Notes under the pieces: model-generated
Database searches by the model: none
What the model was told of the DNA's origin: nothing
The model's input: only the letters and a program-made list of their open reading frames with translations
Program-made: the position numbers and the translations under genes
Assembly: GCA_031263875.1 (NCBI GenBank)
Contig: JAISEX010000231.1
Coordinates: forward strand, 1-12,012
DNA from: Eubacteriales Family XIII. Incertae Sedis bacterium
Lineage (GTDB): Bacteria; Bacillota; Clostridia; Peptostreptococcales; Anaerovoracaceae
Direction of reading: 5' to 3'
DNA length: 12,012 nucleotides
Shown: one piece after another, positions 7,315 to 12,012 of the stretch
How the letters are laid out: every line of letters begins with the position of its first letter
Position numbering within the stretch: position 1 is the stretch's first letter

Positions 7315-8312
7315 GCCGGATCACTTCCATTCGTGTCGGCCAAAGCCTTTATCTTCTTGAACACGTTCAGGTCGCTGTACAGCTCGCCCTTGTACGGGTT
7401 CTTCTTCGTCTTGACGACGCGGAAGATCATGAAAGCGAAAATGGCGATATTGGACGCCAGCGCGAGAAAACTGACGGTAAACAGCGCCGTGGTGCTGTAC
7501 GACGACGCCACCGCGAATTTCCCCTCGTCGATAAACGCGGGCAGCGTCTGCGCAAACATGCACCAGAGCGCCAGCGTGTGCGCCCGGTGCTGGAGCCACG
7601 CGCCCTTGCCCGTCGTAAACGCGCAGAGCGTCGGCGCGAGCAGCAGCGCGAATCCGCAGTACCACGCGTGTCCGGGCAGACAATTATATGTGTAAGCAAA
7701 ATTCCAAAGATCATAAGGAATGATCCAGAACCAGAGCATATCCGGCCACAGCATATCACGGCTCCCGTCGCCCTTGGCCTTTCTGCGAACGGAAATGCCG
7801 AACCAACCCGTAATGGTAATGATATTCAGAATGCCCGCGATCGCGTTCATATAGTTCCACGAACCGCCGATCACATACATATGCTCGTCCGCGAGCATTC
7901 CGCCGCCCGCGTACTGCAGGCCCACCTGAATGTCCCGCACCACGGCCTCGAGAATATTGATCGAGAGGATCAACGGCGGGAAACACAGCGCCCATTTTTT
8001 ATCGGCCAAGCGCCACGCCTCGCCGGTCAGCTTGTTCTTTCCTTTAATATGGCGAATGCACCAGAATCCCAGGCAGCCCGCCGTGGACGAATAGACCTTC
8101 GCGAGATGGAACCAGTCCGTGTACGTCGTGTCCTTCAGGACCGTAAACCAGAGTACCGAGAGAAAAACCGGCAAGATAAGAAAACAGAAAAATCCGCACC
8201 ATTTGAACCTGCGGGACACCTCGTTCAAGCCGAACAAGAGCGCGAATACGACGATCCACACCATCCACACGCTGAATGTGCTCGCGCCCGCCTCGTAATT
8301 GAAACTAAACAT
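7311..8312 (-). CDS. Polytopic membrane protein, probably DUF5692-like
   Basis: A 333-residue integral membrane protein with about eight or nine hydrophobic segments (roughly 13-28, 37-58, 69-87, 107-123, 154-175, 190-208, 215-232, 240-258, 270-298) and a basic C-terminal tail. A distinctive central motif is DLWNFAYTYNCLPGHAWYCG (201-220), rich in aromatics with Cys211 and His215. I recall similar proteins annotated as DUF5692, but this is memory and not a search. No transporter signature was recognised. The start has a perfect ribosome-binding site (GAGGAGGTGA, 8325-8316). It is the first gene of a unit with the Fe-S flavoprotein, which suggests it is a membrane partner, anchor or substrate channel. 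A weak local promoter (TATAGT at 8361-8356) is possible; a stronger one lies at 8829-8801. Confidence 0.8.
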   Translation of the reverse strand: MFSFNYEAGASTFSVWMVWIVVFALLFGLNEVSRRFKWCGFFCFLILPVFLSVLWFTVLKDTTYTDWFHLAKVYSSTAGCLGFWCIRHIKGKNKLTGEAWRLADKKWALCFPPLILSINILEAVVRDIQVGLQYAGGGMLADEHMYVIGGSWNYMNAIAGILNIITITGWFGISVRRKAKGDGSRDMLWPDMLWFWIIPYDLWNFAYTYNCLPGHAWYCGFALLLAPTLCAFTTGKGAWLQHRAHTLALWCMFAQTLPAFIDEGKFAVASSYSTTALFTVSFLALASNIAIFAFMIFRVVKTKKNPYKGELYSDLNVFKKIKALADTNGSDPA

Positions 8313-8403
8313 AGTTCACCTCCTCAATAAAATAAAAATAAAAATGTTTTTCCACACTATAACGTTTATAACTTTTGTGATCCATTTCCTGCATGTTAAA
8401 TTT

Positions 8404-8700
8404 CGGCGCATGGGGCTCCGCCCCACCGGGCTTAGGGTATAGGGACCCATCCGAATCCGTATGGGTCCCTATACCCTACGGGGCTCCGCGTTCGCTCCGG
8501 CCGCTTTGCGGCTGCTGCGCACCCCTCCTATCCCGTGCGCGTCACAACGCTCACTTCGTTCGCGTTGCTCCACCGTGCGAGAAAAGCACCCATCACACCC
8601 GTCCTTCCTCAGGCGTTCAAGTCACCTCCCGACCGCCAAACCCGCGCGAGATAAGATTCCACGCGAGCCTTCGCATTATGCCGTCTTCCGTCCCACCATC
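8404..8700 (+). repeat. Intergenic composite repeat, copy C
   Basis: It opens with CGGCGCATGGGGC and a minimal hairpin (TGGGGC at 8411-8416, GCCCCA at 8420-8425), then CACCGGGCTTA. A perfect 18-bp inverted repeat follows (8433-8450 with 8461-8478, 10-nt loop). Next is the 24-bp block shared with copy B (8510-8533), the CTATCCCGTGCGCG module, and one copy of the roughly 100-bp TGCGAGAAAAG...TGCCG module (8576-8683). It lies inside the gap of about 560 bp between the divergent units, and within the predicted leader of the minus-strand operon. The right end is approximate. Confidence 0.8.
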
Positions 8701-8760
8701 CTCATTACACCTCCGCGCGTAGAACCCATCACCAACCTTTTTCTTTCATTTTCCCCAATA

Positions 8761-8773
8761 TGGTTATACCAAT
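8761..8773. promoter_or_regulatory. GntR-type operator 1
   Basis: TGGTTATACCAAT (complement ATTGGTATAACCA) fits the TTGGTNNNACCA form bound by FadR/PdhR-subfamily GntR regulators. The same 13 bases recur at 8929-8941. It lies about 21-33 nt downstream of the predicted start of the minus-strand promoter, where bound repressor would block transcription toward the membrane protein and oxidoreductase genes. Confidence 0.7.
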
Positions 8774-8800
8774 AAGGCAACAAAAATGCCTTGTGGCACC

Positions 8801-8829
8801 AACATATCATGATAGCGGCAGCTTGTCAA
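8801..8829 (-). promoter_or_regulatory. Minus-strand promoter for the membrane protein/oxidoreductase unit
   Basis: On the minus strand a perfect -35 TTGACA (8829-8824) is followed by a 17-bp spacer and -10 TATGTT (8806-8801), predicting a start near 8794. The transcript would run through operator 1 and repeat C before the gene at 8312, giving a leader of about 480 nt. A degenerate operator-like sequence (TTGTGGCACCAAC, 8791-8803) overlaps the -10 and start. Confidence 0.6.
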
Positions 8830-8871
8830 TATAATCTTTGAATTTTCAGCAATAATTAAAGAGGAAATAAA

Positions 8872-9054
8872 ATGATACGTTTGCATTTCACGGGAATATA
8901 TTGTACAATAATAAAGACTTCTGTCCACTGGTTATACCAATGGTACAGAGCAATCGGCACACCGGTACCGGCCGCGGAAACATGCGTTACGCCACGGGAA
9001 CGCGGCGGGAGTTTTAAAAGGCGCAAGCGCCATGGCGGAAAACGGAGGCAGTAA
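8872..9054 (+). CDS. Possible 60-residue ORF before the GntR gene
   Basis: A 60-codon ORF starts with ATG at 8872, 7 nt after GAGG in AAAGAGGAAATAAAATG. Its TAA shares one base with the GntR start (TAATG), an arrangement that permits translational coupling. The product has no recognised domain; it ends in an arginine/lysine-rich stretch and looks low in coding character. The best promoter (8881-8909) starts transcription downstream of this ATG, so the ORF would only be expressed from a more distal promoter. It is probably not a real gene. Confidence 0.2.
   Translation: MIRLHFTGIYCTIIKTSVHWLYQWYRAIGTPVPAAETCVTPRERGGSFKRRKRHGGKRRQ
8881..8909 (+). promoter_or_regulatory. Promoter of the GntR regulator gene
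   Basis: TTGCAT (8881-8886), 17-bp spacer, TACAAT (8904-8909); each box matches consensus at most positions. The predicted start is near 8916, placing operator 2 (8929-8941) about 13-25 nt downstream and giving a leader of about 138 nt. Confidence 0.6.
8929..8941. promoter_or_regulatory. GntR-type operator 2
   Basis: TGGTTATACCAAT, identical to operator 1, just downstream of the predicted start of the GntR gene. The position fits negative autoregulation by a roadblock mechanism. A separate 10-bp palindrome CCGGTACCGG (8962-8971) and a hairpin GGCGC-AA-GCGCC (9020-9031) lie between it and the GntR start. Confidence 0.7.
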
Positions 9055-9758
9055 TGGAATTTCAAAAGTTAACGTCGCCCTCTTTGCGGGAACTCTTTGT
9101 GCGGCAGCTCGTCGATATGATCCTGTCCGGAAATTTGGCTGTGGGCGAACAATTGCCGCCGGAACGCGAACTCGCCGAAACCATGCAGGTGAGCCGGGCC
9201 GTCGTCAACGGCGGCATCGCGGAACTGGCGCGGAAGGGCTTTCTGCTCGTCAAACCGCGGGTGGGGGCCTTCGTCGCCGATTACCGCTACAACGGCACCA
9301 TAGAAACCTTCACCGCCATCATGAATTACAACGGCGGGCGCTTTCGGGACGCGGAGATACGTTCCATATTGGAACTGCGCGTCGCGTTGGATATCCTCGC
9401 CGTGCAGCTCCAGATCCCGCGCGTCACCGACGCGGAAGTCGAAGTCCTGCGCGAAAAGACGGAAGGCATACGCGCCGCGAAATCCGACGCCGAGGCCGCC
9501 GAATGCGCCTTTGCCTTTCAGCATGAACTCGCCATCCAGTCGGAAAACACCCTGCTGCCGCTTATCTTTTCGTCCTTCAAAGTGCCCGTCCACACGCTCT
9601 GGCTGCGCTTTTGCGCCCTGTACGGCGCAGGAGCCCTCTACGAAAACACCTACACACTCTGGGACCGCATTCGCGCGCGCGACATCGACGGCGCCGTCGC
9701 ATGGATAAACCGCTCCGTCGAGGACAGCATCAGCGGCGACCGATCGATTTACTATTGA
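9054..9758 (+). CDS. GntR-family transcriptional regulator, FadR subfamily (FCD domain)
   Basis: A 234-residue repressor-type regulator. The N-terminal winged helix (about 10-76) has the GntR signature: LVDMILSGNLAVGEQLPPER, then a recognition-helix region with SRAVV, then GFLLVKPRVGAFV. Residues about 100-225 form an all-helical FCD effector domain (EIRSILELRVALDILAV; FAFQHELA with His157). The two C-terminal histidines usual in metal-binding FCD domains appear to be missing from YENTYTLWDRIRARDIDGAVAWINRSV, so the ligand mode may differ. GGAGG at 9044-9048 lies 5 nt before the ATG. It is transcribed divergently from the membrane protein/oxidoreductase unit. Two identical operators in the shared control region make that unit and itself the likely targets. 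The effector, perhaps a carboxylate as in relatives, is not known. Confidence 0.92.
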   Translation: MEFQKLTSPSLRELFVRQLVDMILSGNLAVGEQLPPERELAETMQVSRAVVNGGIAELARKGFLLVKPRVGAFVADYRYNGTIETFTAIMNYNGGRFRDAEIRSILELRVALDILAVQLQIPRVTDAEVEVLREKTEGIRAAKSDAEAAECAFAFQHELAIQSENTLLPLIFSSFKVPVHTLWLRFCALYGAGALYENTYTLWDRIRARDIDGAVAWINRSVEDSISGDRSIYY

Positions 9759-9762
9759 TATT

Positions 9763-10200
9763 CCGGGCGCATGGGGCACTCAAACATGATTTTGTCAGTA
9801 ATATCGAGATAGTTCCATGCGCGAGCATTTACAAAAACGCACTTTTATTTTTGAGTGCCCCACCGGGCTATACGCTCCAATTCCGCTATGGCGTGTTGTC
9901 ATTCCGGGTCCCACCCCGGAATCCCCCAGACCGAGGTATCTGCACCAGCGTAGTCCGCGAAATTTCCGCTACTATCCCTTGCGCGGGACATGCGCGAACT
10001 TCCGTGCCGCCTCGCACAGTTTGTCATTGGGGTCATGGCCGCTACCAACATGCGAGAAAAGTCCCCGACACATCCGCCCTCCCTCCGGCGTCCCTGTTTC
10101 TCCCACGCTCCACAAAACAAACGAGAGAGGAATACGACGCAAGCCCCCACCCCGTGCCGCCCCCACGCAACTCGCCATCACGTCCCCATTCCCGTCCGTC
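9763..10200 (+). repeat. Intergenic composite repeat, copy D
   Basis: It begins 5 bp after the GntR stop. CGGGCGCATGGGGC leads a perfect 13-bp stem (TGGGGCACTCAAA at 9772-9784 with 9850-9862) around a 65-nt loop that is itself partly paired, then CACCGGGCTATACG. The second hairpin is ATTCCGGG/CCCGGAAT (9901-9908 with 9915-9922). Then come CTATCCCTTGCGCGGGACAT and the roughly 100-bp TGCGAGAAAAG...CCGTGCCG module (10051-10159). It fills nearly all of the gap between the GntR gene and the bioY control region; I see no gene in it. The right edge is fuzzy. Confidence 0.85.
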
Positions 10201-10228
10201 ACTCTCGTCCAACCGACTCCATTCGCGC

Positions 10229-10262
10229 AATGTCAACCTAAGTTATAAACAAGGTTGACATT
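10229..10262. promoter_or_regulatory. BirA (biotin repressor) operator of bioY
   Basis: A perfect inverted repeat AATGTCAACC ... GGTTGACATT with a 14-bp AT-rich spacer. It has the spacing and half-site form of BirA operators (consensus near TTGTAAACC-N14-16-GGTTTACAA). It lies directly before the biotin transporter gene. Binding of BirA-biotinyl-AMP would shut off bioY when biotin is plentiful. Confidence 0.85.
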
Positions 10263-10283
10263 TCTCTTTGGCCGTCATATGCT
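10255..10283 (+). promoter_or_regulatory. bioY promoter
   Basis: Perfect -35 TTGACA (10255-10260), which is part of the right BirA half-site, a 17-bp spacer, and -10 TATGCT (10278-10283). The predicted start is near 10290, leaving a leader of about 84 nt. The operator overlaps the -35, so repressor and RNA polymerase would compete. Confidence 0.65.
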
Positions 10284-10373
10284 TACAAAGAAGAAACTCA
10301 AGAGGGCAGCGAAAACCGTCCCTTGCGCCGTTCTTCAAAAACAACAATCATAAGAAACGAGAGGAAATCCCGC

Positions 10374-10961
10374 GTGGAATCAAAAAAGCCCTATCCAGCG
10401 CAAAACAAAACCGCCGTCAACATTCAGCGGATGGCGGCGGCCTGCATTATGGCGGCAATTACCTGTGTGGTCGCGCCGCTGTCCGTGCCGCTTCCCGTGT
10501 CCGAAGTCCCGGTTTCATTTACACAGCTCGTCATCTATTTCTCCGCGTTGATCCTCGGCATGAAAAGCGCAACGCTCAGTTATCTGCTGTATCTCCTGCT
10601 CGGCGCCGCCGGTCTGCCGGTCTTTTCGGGCTTCCAAGGCGGTCTGCACAAACTCGCGGGGCCGACGGGCGGTTACCTCATCGCCTTTATCCTGCTCGCG
10701 GCCGTCTGCGGCTTCGCGGCGCAGCGGTGGCCGGGAAAGCGCCTTCCCTTTAGTATCGCGGCGCTCTGCGGCCTCGCGATCGTATATGCCGCCGGCACGC
10801 TGTGGTATGCTTCTCTGACGGGGATCCCGCTCGGCGCGACGCTTCTCACCGCGGTCGTGCCATTCCTGCCCGCCGACATAGCGAAAATCATTCTCGCCGT
10901 CACCTGCGGTTTTCCGCTGAAAAAGATTCTAAATAAGGCGGGCGTGCTGCCGGCGGCGTAG
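10374..10961 (+). CDS. bioY: Biotin transporter BioY (ECF S component)
   Basis: A 195-residue integral membrane protein that captures biotin and works with the shared ECF energizing module (EcfA/A'/T), which is not in this window. It has about six hydrophobic segments and the BioY signature GLPVFSGFQGG followed by LAGPTGGY (residues 80-101), plus PFLPADIAKI near 168-177, where many relatives have Gly-Asp in place of Ala-Asp. The GTG at 10374 is chosen over a TTG at 10323 because GAGAGG (10359-10364) lies 9 nt upstream and the resulting length is normal for the family. It is a single-gene unit behind a BirA operator. Repeat E follows the stop by 18 bp; no ordinary terminator is seen. Confidence 0.95.
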   Translation: MESKKPYPAQNKTAVNIQRMAAACIMAAITCVVAPLSVPLPVSEVPVSFTQLVIYFSALILGMKSATLSYLLYLLLGAAGLPVFSGFQGGLHKLAGPTGGYLIAFILLAAVCGFAAQRWPGKRLPFSIAALCGLAIVYAAGTLWYASLTGIPLGATLLTAVVPFLPADIAKIILAVTCGFPLKKILNKAGVLPAA

Positions 10962-10979
10962 TTTTTGCTATCAATAACG

Positions 10980-11450
10980 CGGGCGCATGGGGCACTCAAA
11001 ATGATTTTGTCGTTCATCGCAGGATAGTCCTCCGCGCGGACATTTATAAAAATCAGTCTTTTATTTTTGAGCGCCCCACCGGGCCATCCGCTTGTATCTT
11101 TTTTGCCGGTGGCAAAAAAGGATATCGCTGCTGTCCCTTGCGCGGGACATATGCGATATTCCGAGCCGCCTCGTAACGTCTGTCATTACGGGTTTGATCC
11201 GCAATTGTGCGGGCAGCGTACATCGCACCCCCATCCTTCCTCCGGCGAACCCATTTCTCACCCGCACGCCAACCGGCGCGAGATAAGGCTACTACGTAAG
11301 CCCGCCTCCGTGCCGCCTTCCCGTCCCCTGTGCGAGAAAAGCCCACATCTCGCCCGTTCTTCCTACGGCGGCCCCGTTTTTCACACAAACACCAAAACAC
11401 GCGAGAAGCAAAACTCGACATAAGCATTCTCCCCGTGCCGTCCCCCGTCA
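10980..11450 (+). repeat. Intergenic composite repeat, copy E
   Basis: CGGGCGCATGGGGC starts a 14-bp stem (10988-11001 with 11065-11078, one A-C mismatch) enclosing a loop clearly related to that of copy D. Then come CACCGGGCCATCCG, a second hairpin TTTTTTGCC/GGCAAAAAA (11099-11107 with 11111-11119), CTGTCCCTTGCGCGGGACAT, and two tandem copies of the long module (about 11217-11330 and 11331-11450). Copies A and E match best. The gap from bioY to 11508 holds only this element; longer ORFs through it are translations of the repeat and not credible genes. Confidence 0.85.
11217..11450 (+). repeat. Tandem pair of a roughly 123-bp module within copy E
   Basis: Landmarks recur at a period of 123-125 bp: CGGCG at 11243 and 11366, GCGAGA at 11278 and 11401, CCGTGCCG at 11308 and 11433. 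Single copies of the same module occur at 8576-8683 (copy C) and 10051-10159 (copy D), with TGCGAGAAAAG and (C)GTGCCG about 100 bp apart in each. Confidence 0.75.
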
Positions 11451-11508
11451 TTCCGCGCGGCCCATCAAACCTGCCCTCCGCCGCGAACCGGGACCAATGA
11501 ACATATTT

Positions 11509-11537
11509 TTGACATACCTGCAACTCCGATATATAAT
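11509..11537 (+). promoter_or_regulatory. Perfect consensus sigma-A promoter
   Basis: TTGACA (11509-11514), exactly 17 bp, TATAAT (11532-11537). Both hexamers and the spacing are ideal. The predicted start is near 11544, giving a 58-nt leader to the ATG at 11602. Confidence 0.85.
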
Positions 11538-11601
11538 TCCAATTAGATATTCGTCATTATATTTTATGCCTTTTAAAAGTGGGGAGTGGGAGGCAAAACT
11601 G

Positions 11602-12012
11602 ATGTATACGCAAATATTTCATGGACTCAAAACAGCCGGCGCGCTGCTGACAGCCGCTGTGCTGCTCTGGCTATTGGCGGGCATGTTGACGCCGGTCCAC
11701 GCGGCCGCGGCTGAAGATGCGCTGACCGATCATATCCCCGTTACGCTTCGAGTTGTTGAGTCGGCGCCGTTTGTGCCGCCGTTCACGGGAGATATTTCTT
11801 CCGGCCTGCCTTCCGCAGAGGGGAACGAGCTCGCCTTCGCGAGAGCCGCTTCTTCCGCTCTGCCGTCCACCGGCGATATGCCGGCGGGAATACCGCCGCT
11901 CGCAGTGGCGTTATTGCTGCTGTGCGTCGTCACCGCCACTTTCATTATATATATCGCTTACCGCCGGAAAACACAAGGGCCCCCGAAAAGTTCCGCCCTG
12001 ATGATGCTCGGC
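11602..12012 (+). CDS. Short secreted protein with LPSTG sorting signal (partial, runs off the window)
   Basis: 137 codons are visible with no stop before the edge. Residues 1-36 form a signal peptide (hydrophobic 12-30, PVHAAAA cleavage region). Residues 37-86 would be a small exposed segment (IPVTLRVVESAPFVPPF, then Ser/Ala-rich). LPSTGD lies at 87-92, followed by a hydrophobic stretch (97-119) and YRRK (120-123): the three-part Gram-positive cell-wall sorting signal. After YRRK at least 14 more residues continue, longer than the usual sortase tail, so the protein may instead stay membrane-spanning with a cytoplasmic extension. GGGAGG at 11588-11593 is 8 nt before the ATG. No sortase is in the window. 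The exposed segment is not recognised. Confidence 0.8.
   Translation, partial: MYTQIFHGLKTAGALLTAAVLLWLLAGMLTPVHAAAAEDALTDHIPVTLRVVESAPFVPPFTGDISSGLPSAEGNELAFARAASSALPSTGDMPAGIPPLAVALLLLCVVTATFIIYIAYRRKTQGPPKSSALMMLG

Noticed and set aside
8356..8384. Local promoter directly before the membrane-protein gene
   Set aside because: TATAGT is a fair -10, but the -35 candidate (TGGATC) matches only about half of consensus. It is kept only as a possibility in the gene entry.
10323..10373. TTG start for bioY
   Set aside because: The GTG at 10374 has a better-placed ribosome-binding site and gives the usual family length.
11053..11523. 156-codon minus-strand ORF through repeat E
   Set aside because: It is a translation of the repeat modules, with arginine-rich repeated phrases and no ribosome-binding site that decides a start. 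Similar open frames arise from copies C and D.

Overview
The window looks like a chromosomal segment of a fairly GC-rich, Gram-positive anaerobe of the Clostridia type. This rests on a secreted BspA-type leucine-rich-repeat protein with choline-binding-like cell-wall repeats, a short LPXTG sorting-signal protein, strong Shine-Dalgarno sites, an oxygen-sensitive multi-cluster Fe-S flavoenzyme, a nickel chaperone HypA and a BirA-type operator before bioY. No rRNA, tRNA, CRISPR array, transposase or phage gene was seen. The genus cannot be decided from the sequence.

Layout, left to right. 1-136: terminator-like hairpin and leader. 137-2392 (+): large secreted LRR/InlB-repeat/cell-wall-binding surface protein. 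2430-2458: probable terminator. 2556-2650: extended -10 promoter followed by eight phased 10-bp repeats. 2666-3760 (+): orphan AAA-type ATPase with a C-terminal winged helix. 3767-3916: intergenic repeat copy A, reversed. 4006-4353 (-): hypA. 4397-4560: repeat copy B. 7314-4606 and 8312-7311 (-): a two-gene unit with a 4-bp overlap, encoding a polytopic membrane protein (probably DUF5692-like) and a 902-residue NAD(P)/FAD/multi-[4Fe-4S] oxidoreductase. 8404-8700: repeat copy C. 8761-8941: divergent promoter region with two identical GntR-type operators. 9054-9758 (+): FadR-subfamily GntR regulator. 9763-10200: repeat copy D. 10229-10283: BirA operator and promoter. 10374-10961 (+): bioY. 10980-11450: repeat copy E. 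11509-11537: perfect consensus sigma-A promoter. 11602 to the window end (+): short secreted protein with an LPSTG sorting signal, cut by the edge.

How the parts fit. The most coherent and least familiar unit is the divergon at 4606-9758. A GntR regulator faces a membrane protein plus soluble flavin/Fe-S oxidoreductase operon. Each of the two opposed promoters has the same 13-bp operator about 14-34 bp downstream of its predicted start site, which suggests joint repression relieved by an unknown small molecule. The oxidoreductase looks like an electron-transfer or reductase module docking on, or working with, the membrane protein; the substrate is not evident. HypA points to a nickel enzyme, probably a hydrogenase, encoded elsewhere. 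BioY is the substrate-binding S component of a biotin ECF transporter, under biotin control.

The second notable layer is a family of five modular, hairpin-rich intergenic elements (A-E). They fill nearly every gap between 3.7 and 11.5 kb. The outer motifs are the same in all copies, while the stem interiors differ and stay self-complementary.
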